From: an uncultured Oscillospiraceae bacterium
Lineage (GTDB): Bacteria > Bacillota > Clostridia > Oscillospirales > Oscillospiraceae
Direction of reading: 5' to 3'
DNA: 64,000 nucleotides
Assembly (NCBI GenBank): GCA_947632005.1
Contig: CANRNU010000002.1
Span: forward strand, 1 to 64,000
Program-made: the position numbers and the translations under genes
The notes under the pieces: generated by a model
The model's input: the letters and a program-made list of their open reading frames with translations, nothing else
Databases searched by the model: none
Told to the model about the DNA's origin: nothing
Shown here: piece by piece, positions 16,682-26,735 of the stretch
How positions within the stretch are numbered: the stretch's first letter is position 1
Layout: each line of letters begins with the position of its first letter

Positions 16682-19025
16682 AGTCGTGATCCTGGACGGT
16701 GCCATGGGCACCATGCTCCAGGCCGCCGGTCTGCCGGTGGGGGCTCTGCCGGAGGCGTGGAACATCACCCACCGGGCAGAGGTGACCGCCGTCCAGCGGC
16801 GATATGTGGAGGCGGGCAGCCAGGTGCTGTACGCCAATACCTTCGGCGCCAACCGGCTCAAGGTGTCCGGCAGCGGCTATGCCCCGGCGGAGCTGATCGC
16901 CGCGGGCGTCCAGGCCGCCCGGGACGCGGGGGCGGGGCATGACGTACGGGTGGCCCTGGATGTGGGCCCCCTGGGACAGCTTCTGGAGCCTCTGGGGACC
17001 CTGCGCTTTGACGAGGCCTACGACGTCTTCCGGGAGATGGTCACGGCGGGCCAGGCCGCCGGGGCGGATCTTGTGGTGTTCGAGACCATGAGCGACCTCA
17101 CCGAGGTGAAGGCGGCGGTGCTGGCGGCGAAGGAGAATACGTCCCTGCCGGTGTGGGTCACCATGACCTTCGAGGACACGGGCCGGACATTCCTGGGGAC
17201 CACGGTGGCGGCCATGGGTCTGACCCTGTCGGGCCTGGGGGTGGACGCCATGGGCTTCAACTGCAGCCTGGGACCGAAGGAGCTGCTGCCCCTGATGGAG
17301 GAGCTTCGCCGGTGGACAGACGCGCCCCTCATCCTGAAGCCCAACGCGGGTCTGCCCGACCCGGCCACGGGGGCGTATACCATCACGCCGGCAGAATTTG
17401 CCGGGGCGCTGGCCCCCGCGCTGGACCTGGGCGTGACGGCCTTCGGCGGCTGCTGCGGCACCACGCCGGATTTCATCCGGGCGGTATCCGGGCTGCTGGC
17501 CGGGAAAAAGCCGGCGGTCAGGCCCCGGGCAGACCGGCACGGGGTGTGCTCCGCCGCCCGGACCGTGGAGCTGGACGGGGATGTACATGTGATCGGCGAG
17601 CGCATCAATCCCACGGGAAAGAAGCGCTTTCAACAGGCCCTGCGGGAAGGGGATATGGGCTATATCCAGCAGCGGGCCATCGAGCAGCAGGACGCAGGCG
17701 CGGAGATCCTGGACGTGAACGTGGGTCTGCCGGGACTGGACGAGCCGGCCATGATGGCCCGGGCGGTCCGGGCCGTGCAGGCGGTGTCGGACCTGCCGCT
17801 GCAGATCGACTCCTCCGACCCCGCCGCCATCGAGGCGGGGCTGCGGGCGGTGAACGGCAAGGCGGTGGTGAACTCGGTCAACGGCGACCGGGAGACCCTG
17901 GACGCGGTGCTGCCCCTGTGCAGAAAGTACGGCGCGGCGGTGGTGGGCCTCACCATGGACAGAGCCGGCATCCCGCCCACTGCGGCGGGGCGGCTGGCCA
18001 TTGCGGAGCGCATCCTGGACGCGGCCCGTTCTTACGGCATCCCTCGGGAGGACGTGTACATCGACTGCCTGACCCTCACCGTGTCCGCCCAGCAGGAGCA
18101 GGCGGCTGAGACGCTGAAGGCTGTCCGGGCTGTCCGGGAGGATCTGGGACTGCAGACGGTCCTGGGGGTCAGCAACATCTCCTTCGGCCTGCCTGCCCGG
18201 GAACATGTGACGGTGAGCTTTCTCACCCAGGCCATGGCCGCGGGGCTGACGCTGCCCATTGTCAACCCCAACCAGGCGGCCGTCATGGACGCGGTGTCGG
18301 CTTTCCGGGTCCTGTCCTGCCGGGACGCCGGCTGCGCCGGCTACATCGCCCGGGCCGCCGGCCCGGCGGGCGGGCCCGCGCCGGCTCCCGCCGGCCCGGA
18401 CCGGGAGATGACCCTGGAGGCGGCTGTCGCCAGGGGCCTGAAGGAGGAGACCGCCGCCCTCACGGAGAGGGCGCTGCAGACCATGACGGAGCTGGAGGCG
18501 GTCAACACCCTGCTCATCCCGGCTCTGGACAGGGTGGGGGAGCGGTACGAGAAACAGGAGATCTTCCTGCCCCAGCTCATCCAGGCCGCCAACGCCGCCT
18601 GCGAGGGCTTTGAGGTGGTCAAGCGGCGCATTGCCGGGAAGGGGAGCATGTCCGTGTCCAAGGGGAAGATCGTCCTGGCCACCGTCCGGGGGGACATCCA
18701 CGACATCGGCAAGAACATCGTGCGGGTGGTGCTGGAAAACTACGGCTATACGGTCATCGACCTGGGCCGGGACGTGCCGCCGGAAAAGATCGTAGAGGCG
18801 GCCATCCGGGAGGATGTGCGCCTGGTGGGGCTGTCGGCCCTCATGACCACCACGGTCCCGGCCATGGCGGAGACCATCGCCGCCCTGCGGCGCAGCGGCC
18901 ACCCCTGTCAGGTCATGGTGGGCGGGGCGGTGCTCACGGAGGAGTACGCCCTGAAGATCGGCGCGGACTACTATGCCAGGGACGCCAAGCAGAGCGCGGA
19001 TATCGCAAAGAAAGTGCTGGGGTGA
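16668..19025 (+). CDS. metH: Methionine synthase (homocysteine, pterin-binding and B12-binding domains)
   Basis: DGAMGTMLQ; GGCCGTTPDFI; GERINPTGKK; B12-binding GDIHDIGKNIV. Confidence 0.95.
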   Translation: MAEHEVVILDGAMGTMLQAAGLPVGALPEAWNITHRAEVTAVQRRYVEAGSQVLYANTFGANRLKVSGSGYAPAELIAAGVQAARDAGAGHDVRVALDVGPLGQLLEPLGTLRFDEAYDVFREMVTAGQAAGADLVVFETMSDLTEVKAAVLAAKENTSLPVWVTMTFEDTGRTFLGTTVAAMGLTLSGLGVDAMGFNCSLGPKELLPLMEELRRWTDAPLILKPNAGLPDPATGAYTITPAEFAGALAPALDLGVTAFGGCCGTTPDFIRAVSGLLAGKKPAVRPRADRHGVCSAARTVELDGDVHVIGERINPTGKKRFQQALREGDMGYIQQRAIEQQDAGAEILDVNVGLPGLDEPAMMARAVRAVQAVSDLPLQIDSSDPAAIEAGLRAVNGKAVVNSVNGDRETLDAVLPLCRKYGAAVVGLTMDRAGIPPTAAGRLAIAERILDAARSYGIPREDVYIDCLTLTVSAQQEQAAETLKAVRAVREDLGLQTVLGVSNISFGLPAREHVTVSFLTQAMAAGLTLPIVNPNQAAVMDAVSAFRVLSCRDAGCAGYIARAAGPAGGPAPAPAGPDREMTLEAAVARGLKEETAALTERALQTMTELEAVNTLLIPALDRVGERYEKQEIFLPQLIQAANAACEGFEVVKRRIAGKGSMSVSKGKIVLATVRGDIHDIGKNIVRVVLENYGYTVIDLGRDVPPEKIVEAAIREDVRLVGLSALMTTTVPAMAETIAALRRSGHPCQVMVGGAVLTEEYALKIGADYYARDAKQSADIAKKVLG

Positions 19026-19241
19026 GAGAGGGAAAACGAACGGAAAGACGCATCATGGAGGCCATCCGCAAAGATGGCCTGGCATAGGCAATGTTGGGCT
19101 TTCTTTTTCGACACAGAGATGCTATAATGGTCAAAATGATAATAGTTTAAATGATCTCGATCAGACGACAGAGGACCGGTCCGGTACCGTCCCGCGGGGG
19201 CTGTACTGCCGCCGGGACAGCGGGTGTAAGGAGGAAACGGC

Positions 19242-19883
19242 ATGAAAAAAGGTGTGGTCATCGCGCTGGCAGTGGTGTTGGCGCTGCTCATTTGCGTGGA
19301 AGGATTTTTGTTTTTCCGGATGCGGAGCCAGGCCGGCGGCGCCGTCGCGGCGGAGTCCCTGCGGACGGAGTCCCCGACGGTCACCCAGGCGCCCCCGCCC
19401 ACGGCGGAGCCCGTGACCCCCACCCCGGAGCCTACGCCGGAGCCTGTGACTCCCACCCCGGAGCCCACGGCGGTCCCGGTCACCCCGGAGCCCACGGTGG
19501 TCCCGGCCACCCCGGTGCCCAAGGCGACCTCGGGCAGCTTTGAATCCGATACGGGCGTGGGCCTGAACATGGTGGTGGATTGGAAGACGGAGGACCTGGG
19601 CAACGGCACCACCCGGGTGAACGTCACCGGGAAGATCAAGTCCTACAGCCTGAACCTGGGCCAGACTTCTGTCACCGTCACCATGGGGGATAAGAGCGTC
19701 ACCTGCGAGGCGCCGTCGTTCAACATCGGCCAGGGCAGCGAGGTGACCAGCGACCTGTTTTCCACCTCCCTGGAGGTCCCCTCCGGCACCACTTCGGAGC
19801 TGGTGGTGGAGTGGGGCAGCAAGGTCACTTACTCCGGCGTGTCCCTGTCCACCATCACGGCCAAGGGCAGCATCACCACCTGA
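19242..19883 (+). CDS. Membrane-anchored hypothetical protein with Pro/Thr-rich linker
   Basis: N-terminal TM, TPTPEPTPEPVTPTPEPTAVPVTPEP linker. Confidence 0.75.
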   Translation: MKKGVVIALAVVLALLICVEGFLFFRMRSQAGGAVAAESLRTESPTVTQAPPPTAEPVTPTPEPTPEPVTPTPEPTAVPVTPEPTVVPATPVPKATSGSFESDTGVGLNMVVDWKTEDLGNGTTRVNVTGKIKSYSLNLGQTSVTVTMGDKSVTCEAPSFNIGQGSEVTSDLFSTSLEVPSGTTSELVVEWGSKVTYSGVSLSTITAKGSITT

Positions 19884-19902
19884 CCTGCCATACATATGAC
19901 AT

Positions 19903-19930
19903 CCCCGGCGCGGCTTTGGCCGCGCCGGGG
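19903..19930. terminator. Bidirectional terminator between convergent genes
   Basis: CCCCGGCGCGGC tttg GCCGCGCCGGGG. Confidence 0.8.
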
Positions 19931-19943
19931 ATCTTGCATATGT

Positions 19944-22544
19944 TCACTCCGCCGCCCGCAGCCGCTCCACCAGCGGCTCCCGGACCATCCGGCGGCAGCA
20001 GAGCCAGGGGGTCAGGGCCGTCACGGCCAGCAGCGGCACGGCGGCCAGCAGCACCGGCGTCAGGGAGAATCGGACGGTGAAAGCCGTCATGTCCGCGGTC
20101 ATGGGCCGCAGGACGGCGGCGTGTACTCCGGTTGCCAGGACCAGGGCGGCGGAAAGGCCCATGAGCGCAAAGCCCAGCCCCTCGGCGACCAGCATCCGCC
20201 GGACCTGCCCCGCCGTCATGCCCACCGCCTGGAGCATGGCCAGCTCCCGCCGCCGGGTCAGGATGGAGGTGGTCATAGAGTTTACATAATTCAGAATGCC
20301 AATGAGCCCCAGCAGGGCGCACAGGGACCCGCCCACCAGGGCGAACATCCGCAGGAAACCCCGGTATTCCTCCGCCAGGGCCACCCGGGAGCGGTAGTTC
20401 AGGGAGGGGTCCACATTCTCCGTGTAGTTCTGGCAGAAGCTCTCCGCGCCGGCCAGGTGTTCGTCGTCCACGTCAAAGACGGTCATCATGGGAGCGCGGA
20501 GCTCCTCCCGCACCTGGGCGAGATATTCCTCCTCGGGCAGAATGACGCAGGTGCCGCTGCCCATGGCCGTGCCGCAGGAATAGGCTGAGGGCCGTTCCAC
20601 CACGGCCAGCACCTCATAGGTCTTCGTGACACGCTCCACGGTCTTGTCATAGCGATAATCCCCGTCCGCCGGCTCTGTGAAGTCCACGGTCATGGTATCT
20701 CCCGGGTGATAGAGACAGTACCCGCCGCCCCAGAGGACGGCAGGGGTGATGAACACCCCCTGGCCGGCGCGCCACTTGTCCATGTCCGGCTCCCCCTCCA
20801 GCACCGTGAGCTTCCCTGCGGCGAAGTCGTCCAGGCCGTAGAGACTGTAGATCATATTGCCGTAGGTATAGACGTTTTCCTCGTTGGCCGGGCCCATGGC
20901 CTGGCCCTCCAGCTGGGCGGCGGCCAGCTGATACATGTGGGCCTGGGCCACGGTCTCATTCTGCCCGGCCTTCCGGATGACGCCGGCCAGCTCTTCGCCG
21001 ATGGGCTGGTCGGCGAAACACATGTACACGTTCCCCATCCCCTCCAGGCCCGGCAGGGCGGCGACGCCGGCGCGCAGGGTCCCGTCCACGGCGGTCAGGC
21101 GGGCGTCCCCACCCATGCCGCTGATGATGCCGGCGTCGGCCACGGCAAAGTCCGTCACCAGGGAGTCGGCGGTGAACTTTTCAAAGTCGAAGCCCCCGGC
21201 GACGGCGGCCACGCTGTTGAGGATCACCAGGCTCAGGGCCAGGCTCATGGTCACCGCCGCCGCCTTTTTCCGCCCCCGGCCCAGGTTCCGCCAGGCCATC
21301 CGGACGGGGGACACGGGCCGGGCGGCCCGCCGGGACATTTTCCCGGAGACGGCGGCCTCGTTCCAGCGCAGGGCCTCCATGGGGGAGACCTTCCCGGCGG
21401 TGCGGGCGGGCTTGAAGCAACTGGCCAGTACGGTCAGCAGGGTGAAGACCGCTCCGGCCAGGAAGATGGCCGGACTAGCGCTCCGGGCGGATATGTCCTC
21501 CGGCAGGGTCATGCTGCCCAGCACGGCGGGGGACAGGGCGGTGCCCAGGACCCAGCCCAGGGCCAGTCCCAGGGGGATGCCCAGGGCGGACAGGCGCAGG
21601 GCTTTGCCGTAGACCAGCCTCCGCAGCTGCTTCGCCGTGGCTCCCAGGGTCTTCAGAAGGCCGTAGGAGCGGATGTCCTGGGCCAGGGAGATGGTGAAGA
21701 TGTTGGTGATGAGAAGATACCCCGCCGCCAGCACCAGCCCTGCCGCCGCCAGCACAGGCAGAGCGTCCTGCACCGTGACGCTGGAGGAGGCATAGGCGTA
21801 GTTGAAGTGGAAAAGCTCCTCCAGCCCGCGGTCGGCGAAGATCGCCCGGGCCCGGCTCTCCAGCTGCCAGGAGCTGGGCAGCAGGAAGGTGCCGCCCACG
21901 AAGCCGCTCAGCCCGTCGTCCAGCCAGCCCTGAGAGCTGCCCCGGCGCACCGGGGCGATCCTCTCCACATATTCCCGGCTGAGCCAGACCTCCTGGGCCC
22001 CGGCGGCGGTGTCCCCGTCCCAGACCCCGCAGAGGGTGAAGGTGTCCGTGACGGTGCCCGTGTCGGTGCGGATGGAGAGGGGGACCTCCGCGCCCAGCTC
22101 GTCGGAGACCCCTAGGGCTTTCAGCACAAGGCGGCTCGTGGCCAGGTCCTTTTCGTCCAGGGGCATCCGGCCCGCGGTGGGCAGGCAGTAGCCCATTTCG
22201 GCATAGTTTTCATCCGCCCAGCGGACCTCGGTGGGGAGCTTGGCAAGGCCGTCCCCCACGGCGTCCCCCGCCATGATGGAGCAGCCTGCCTCTGTCCAGC
22301 GCCCGTCGGCGGCCAGAAGCTGGTACTCGTCCAGGGTGACGTGCTTGACCCCTGCGTGGCCGTAGGTGCCGATGGCGCGCATGGCGCTCTGTTCATAGCC
22401 TGTCAGCACGTTCATGGCTACGGTGAAAAGTCCCGTGAACAGCACCGCGGCCAGGGCGATGGCCAGCACGGCCACGGTCATCCTGCCGGCCCGGAGGGAG
22501 CGGACCGTGAGCCGGGCCAGGGGGGAGGAGGCCTTACGACTCAT
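19944..22544 (-). CDS. ABC transporter permease, FtsX/MacB-like
   Basis: Two FtsX-type repeats; TRRRELAMLQAVGMTAGQVRRML. Confidence 0.92.
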   Translation of the reverse strand: MSRKASSPLARLTVRSLRAGRMTVAVLAIALAAVLFTGLFTVAMNVLTGYEQSAMRAIGTYGHAGVKHVTLDEYQLLAADGRWTEAGCSIMAGDAVGDGLAKLPTEVRWADENYAEMGYCLPTAGRMPLDEKDLATSRLVLKALGVSDELGAEVPLSIRTDTGTVTDTFTLCGVWDGDTAAGAQEVWLSREYVERIAPVRRGSSQGWLDDGLSGFVGGTFLLPSSWQLESRARAIFADRGLEELFHFNYAYASSSVTVQDALPVLAAAGLVLAAGYLLITNIFTISLAQDIRSYGLLKTLGATAKQLRRLVYGKALRLSALGIPLGLALGWVLGTALSPAVLGSMTLPEDISARSASPAIFLAGAVFTLLTVLASCFKPARTAGKVSPMEALRWNEAAVSGKMSRRAARPVSPVRMAWRNLGRGRKKAAAVTMSLALSLVILNSVAAVAGGFDFEKFTADSLVTDFAVADAGIISGMGGDARLTAVDGTLRAGVAALPGLEGMGNVYMCFADQPIGEELAGVIRKAGQNETVAQAHMYQLAAAQLEGQAMGPANEENVYTYGNMIYSLYGLDDFAAGKLTVLEGEPDMDKWRAGQGVFITPAVLWGGGYCLYHPGDTMTVDFTEPADGDYRYDKTVERVTKTYEVLAVVERPSAYSCGTAMGSGTCVILPEEEYLAQVREELRAPMMTVFDVDDEHLAGAESFCQNYTENVDPSLNYRSRVALAEEYRGFLRMFALVGGSLCALLGLIGILNYVNSMTTSILTRRRELAMLQAVGMTAGQVRRMLVAEGLGFALMGLSAALVLATGVHAAVLRPMTADMTAFTVRFSLTPVLLAAVPLLAVTALTPWLCCRRMVREPLVERLRAAE

Positions 22545-23214
22545 GGTCCGCCCCCTGTATCCGGCCGTCCTCGATGCGGACGATACGGTCCGCGGTGCGG
22601 GCAATGGCGTCGTTGTGGGTGATCATGACCACGGTCTGGCCCAGCTGGGCGCTGACGGCCCGCAGCAGCCGCAGCACGTCCGCGCCGGTGCGGCTGTCCA
22701 GATTGCCCGTGGGCTCGTCGGCCAGCAAAATGGCGGGCTTTGCCATCAGGGCCCGGGCGATGGCCACCCGCTGCTGCTGGCCGCCGGAGAGCTGGCCGGG
22801 CAGGGCGTCCAGCTTTTCCTCCAGGCCCAGGATGCGGACCACCCGGTCCAGAAAGGACCGGTCCGGCCGCTTTCCGTCCAGCTCCACGGGCAGGGTGATG
22901 TTCTCCGCCGCGGTCAACACCGGCACCAGGTTGTAGCTCTGGAACACGAAGCCGATGTTCCGGCGGCGGAAGACGGTGCGCTCGTCCTCCCCCATGGTCT
23001 CCAGGGGCCGTCCGTTCACGGTGACGGACCCGGCTGTGGGCCGGTCCAGGCCGCCCATCATGTGCAGCAGGGTGGACTTGCCGGAGCCGGAGGAGCCCAC
23101 CACCGCCACGAACTGGCCCGCTTCCACGGCGAGCGTCACCCCGTCCAGGGCCCTGGTGATGTTGGGCCGGACGCCGTAATACTTTTTCAGACCGACAGTC
23201 TCCAAAACGGTCAT
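22534..23214 (-). CDS. ABC transporter ATP-binding protein (LolD/MacB family)
   Basis: Walker A GSSGSGKST, LSGGQQQRVAIARAL, ILLADEPTGNLD. Confidence 0.95.
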   Translation of the reverse strand: MTVLETVGLKKYYGVRPNITRALDGVTLAVEAGQFVAVVGSSGSGKSTLLHMMGGLDRPTAGSVTVNGRPLETMGEDERTVFRRRNIGFVFQSYNLVPVLTAAENITLPVELDGKRPDRSFLDRVVRILGLEEKLDALPGQLSGGQQQRVAIARALMAKPAILLADEPTGNLDSRTGADVLRLLRAVSAQLGQTVVMITHNDAIARTADRIVRIEDGRIQGADHES

Positions 23215-23298
23215 GGGACCATCTCCTTTCTCAGAGATGGCCCCATGATAGGACTTGACCGTCAAGAAAACGGTAAAGGTATTCGTAAAGATTTTTCC

Positions 23299-26200
23299 TT
23301 ATTTGCGCACGACCTCGAACCAGATCTGGTCCGTGCCCTCGGGGACGCTCTTCACGGAGAAGTGGTGCAGCTCGTTGTTCTCCACCTTGCCCACGGTGGC
23401 GTAGGGGCTCAGGCTCTTCAGCTTATAGCCGCCCTTCAGGTTGAAGAAGTTATCCGCCATAGCATAGGGAACATTGCCGTTGCTGTCCAGGAACACGAAC
23501 CGGGAGGCCCCGTCGCCCATGCGGCTGCCGCCTAGCTTGTCCTTGAGGGTCACCTGGAGCACCCGGGGCGCGCCGTCGCCATGGAACATGGTCAGCTCGA
23601 TGTCCTCGTCGTTGGAGACGTCCATCCCAAAGTACACTTCGCAGCTCTTGTTGTCGCCGCTGCAGCTCAGGCCATAGCCGCCGCCGTAGCCCTTGGAGCA
23701 CTGGATGCCGTAACCCTTTTCCAGGTACACGAACAGCAGCAGGCTGTGCGTCTCCACTTCGCCGCTGACCTCTACGGAGTGCAGCCCTTCGGGGAGCACA
23801 TTGTGGATGATGATATGGCCGCCGCCCCGGAGGGTGTAGGTATAGGTGTCGCCGCTGATGGATGGGTCATAGGCCTCGTGATAGAACGTGCCGTTGGCCG
23901 AGGCGCCGTAGTCGGCATAAAGGTCGCCCTCGGGGATGCCGGTGTAGCACCACTTTTCCAGAGCCGGGCCGGAAGAGAAATCCGCCACGTGCGGGTGGCT
24001 GGGCACGACCTTGCTCAGCTTGTCGGTGCGCACATAGCCGGTGTGATCCCAGCCGGTGAAGCCGCTGCCGGTCTCGTACTCGTGGTACACCACCGGGGTC
24101 CAGCCGTTCTCGTCGGGGCCCAGCCGGGAGACCTCATAGGTGGAGTAAAGGGTATAGACCACCTCGTAGTCCGTCCCCGGACCGGAGTACAGACGGGTCA
24201 GGTTCCGGGTGCACCACATGATGTCCTCCCCGGAGCGGTCCAGGTCCCAATAGGTCTCGGACCACTGCTGGATCCAGCGGCCCCCGTCCTCGCCGTTGTC
24301 ATAGAGGCCGTCGTCGATCTTGTCCCGCTTAGGCCGGATGAGCTTGGGGTTCGACAGGTTCCGCTCGGTGTGGCTGACGTTCTGGCTCTCGGCCTGCTCC
24401 TGGAAGGTGGGGGCGGCGGGCTCTGTGGGGAACAGGTTCACGATGTCCCGGTAGCGCATCAAAAGCGCGCATACCTCCGCCCGGGTGGCGGCCCGGTCGG
24501 GCCGCAGCGTCCCGTCCTCATAGCCGTTGATAAGGCCGTTGTCCAGGGCCCACTGCATGGCGGATTTGGCATAGTCCGCGATGGAACCGCTGTCGGAATA
24601 GCCGCTCACCAGGCCGCCGGACCAGATGCCCGGCTTGCCCGCCATGCGATACAGCACCGTGGCCAGGTCCTGCCGGCTGATGGCCATGTCCGGGGAGAAG
24701 CTGGTGCTGCTGGTGCCGTTGACCGCCTTGACATAGGCAGCCCAGGCCACCGCGCCCCGGTAATAGTCCGCCGTCAGGTCCTGGAAGGCGGGGGCCGCCG
24801 CGCTGGGGGAGCCGGCCTGCCGCCAGAGCATGGTGACGGTCTGGCCCCGGGAGGCGGTGCCGTTGGGGGCAAAGGTGTCCGCCGTCATGCCGGTGACCAG
24901 CCCGGCGGCGTATGCCTGTTCGATGACATCCTTATACCAGCTGTTGTCCGGCACGTCCTTGAAGGTGCCCGTGGCCGCGTCGGGGGGCGTGAAGGTCTCG
25001 CCCTCCTTCACCGCGGCGATGACGAATTTCTCCGCGTCCAGGTCCACCTGCAGCACGAAGCTGACGGAGCCGGCGGGCACATAGGCCGCGCCCGCGCCGG
25101 AGGGGGCCTCCTTCCGCACGATGGAGCCGCCCTCGAGGACCTGGATCTCATAGCCGGGACCGGTCCAGACCTCGAAGGAACCGCCGGCGATCACCGTGCT
25201 TCCGGTGTTCCAGGCAAACTGCCCATCGGCGACGCTGCCGCCGCCCACGATGACGCCGTTGTCCCAGTCCTCGTTATAAAACTTGAAGGGGATCTGCGCC
25301 GGAACAGAGCCATCCGCGCCGGCCACGGTGACGGTCAGACTGCCACTGGCGGGCGCCTGCACCTCCGTTTGCCGGAAGCAGACCAGCTCCCCGCTTCCCA
25401 GGGGGAAGGAGTGGAAGCTGTCCTCCGTCACAGCGCCGGTGTCCGCGGAGACGGCGTACGCCGCGTCCGTATAGACCGACAGGGACGTGCCCGGCGCGAC
25501 GGTGAACTGGGCGGGGATGCCCTGGGACTGAGTCACCCACACGACGCCCGCAGGCGTATTGTAATGGATGCCCTCCCCGTCCACGGTGTAGCAGCGGGTG
25601 TTGTCCGGGGACAGGTAGGTGATGCTCTGGAGCTTGTCCACCGCGCCGGTGAGCGCCACCGTCACGTCCTGCGCTGCGGCGGCGGTCTGGAGGGCGGCCT
25701 CCGTCTCGGCGGGGACTTCCGCCTCAGGGTCGGTCACGGTCTCGGGCTCGGTCGCAGTCTCGGGAGCGGTCACGGTCTCGGGCTCGGTCGCAGTCTCGGG
25801 AGCGGTCACGGTCTCGGGGCCGGTCACGGTCTCAGGAACGGTCTCCGTCTCGGGGGCGGAAATGATCTCCGGCTCGATCAGCGTCTGGGGAATGGCCGCC
25901 ACGGACAGCGTCACGGTGCCCTCCGCCGGGGCCTGGATGACCAGGCCGGAGGACGCGTCCCCGGAGACGACGGTCCCGTTTTCCGCCTGGATATCATAGC
26001 CGGGGACGGCGGTCACGGTGAACTTTTGCTCCGGCTGGACCTCCAGCTGGGTGCGCAGTCCCTCCGTGCTCTCCGCCAGCACCGGCTCTCCCTCTCCGGA
26101 GGCGTCGTAAATGCCGTCCTGCTTCGCCTGGAAACGGCTCCCGTCCGGGGCGCAGAAGTCGACCTTGTCAACGGCCTCCGCCGCGCCGGTGATGAGAAGC

Positions 26201-26415
26201 GTCACCGCGCTCTCCTGGGCGGACGTGTCCGCCGGAAGGTCCGCTGTCACAGGGGCAGACGGCTCTCCCTCCCCCGGGAGAGGAGCCTGGACGTCCTCCG
26301 CGGCGGGAGGGGGAGCGAACTGCGGCTCTTCCGCGGCAAAGGCGCCCGCGCCCAGCCCCAGCACCATCGCCAGGGCCAGGAGCATGCTTATCATCTTTCT
26401 GCTCATCATGAGCAC
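23299..26415 (-). CDS. SLH-domain surface protein with SH3-like domain
   Basis: Signal peptide; FKDVPDNSWYKDVIEQAYAAGLVTGMTADTFAPNGTASRGQ and further SLH repeats; SH3-like YSGPGTDYEVVYTL. Confidence 0.9.
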   Translation of the reverse strand: MLMMSRKMISMLLALAMVLGLGAGAFAAEEPQFAPPPAAEDVQAPLPGEGEPSAPVTADLPADTSAQESAVTLLITGAAEAVDKVDFCAPDGSRFQAKQDGIYDASGEGEPVLAESTEGLRTQLEVQPEQKFTVTAVPGYDIQAENGTVVSGDASSGLVIQAPAEGTVTLSVAAIPQTLIEPEIISAPETETVPETVTGPETVTAPETATEPETVTAPETATEPETVTDPEAEVPAETEAALQTAAAAQDVTVALTGAVDKLQSITYLSPDNTRCYTVDGEGIHYNTPAGVVWVTQSQGIPAQFTVAPGTSLSVYTDAAYAVSADTGAVTEDSFHSFPLGSGELVCFRQTEVQAPASGSLTVTVAGADGSVPAQIPFKFYNEDWDNGVIVGGGSVADGQFAWNTGSTVIAGGSFEVWTGPGYEIQVLEGGSIVRKEAPSGAGAAYVPAGSVSFVLQVDLDAEKFVIAAVKEGETFTPPDAATGTFKDVPDNSWYKDVIEQAYAAGLVTGMTADTFAPNGTASRGQTVTMLWRQAGSPSAAAPAFQDLTADYYRGAVAWAAYVKAVNGTSSTSFSPDMAISRQDLATVLYRMAGKPGIWSGGLVSGYSDSGSIADYAKSAMQWALDNGLINGYEDGTLRPDRAATRAEVCALLMRYRDIVNLFPTEPAAPTFQEQAESQNVSHTERNLSNPKLIRPKRDKIDDGLYDNGEDGGRWIQQWSETYWDLDRSGEDIMWCTRNLTRLYSGPGTDYEVVYTLYSTYEVSRLGPDENGWTPVVYHEYETGSGFTGWDHTGYVRTDKLSKVVPSHPHVADFSSGPALEKWCYTGIPEGDLYADYGASANGTFYHEAYDPSISGDTYTYTLRGGGHIIIHNVLPEGLHSVEVSGEVETHSLLLFVYLEKGYGIQCSKGYGGGYGLSCSGDNKSCEVYFGMDVSNDEDIELTMFHGDGAPRVLQVTLKDKLGGSRMGDGASRFVFLDSNGNVPYAMADNFFNLKGGYKLKSLSPYATVGKVENNELHHFSVKSVPEGTDQIWFEVVRK
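25732..25860. repeat. 36-bp tandem repeat in coding sequence (ETVTAPETATEP units)
   Basis: ggtcacggtctcgggctcggtcgcagtctcgggagc at 25732-25767 and 25768-25803, then degenerate copies. Confidence 0.85.
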
Positions 26416-26735
26416 CTCCTATCCGGTGATATTCGCGTGATTTGTAAACATAATCTAACAGATTATGTCAGTATTGTAACATAGATAACAAAATTTACAA
26501 GGTCTCAATTCTTAAGAATTTCTTAAGATTACAAAATAATAACGTTTTGGAAACAAATGCCCGGGACCGGGATATGGGCATTTGGCACAGACTGTTTATT
26601 GCTTTTCATTATAAAAGTAGTATAATGACCATCGCAGGGCGAAAACGGATGTTTTTGCCGCCAAACGACACGTCTGGCGGCAGATGTTCCAGGGACCAAT
26701 AATGCTTGCGGACTGACCGGAGAGGGGGAGGAGCC

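Noticed and set aside
16569-18902. 777-aa minus-strand ORF opposite metH
   Set aside because: Shadow ORF of a confidently assigned metH.
25732-25860. Tandem repeats considered as a CRISPR-like array
   Set aside because: No spacers; repeats are contiguous and in-frame protein linker sequence.
23581-26484. 967-aa plus-strand ORF opposite the SLH protein
   Set aside because: Shadow ORF; the minus strand encodes recognisable SLH repeats and signal peptide.
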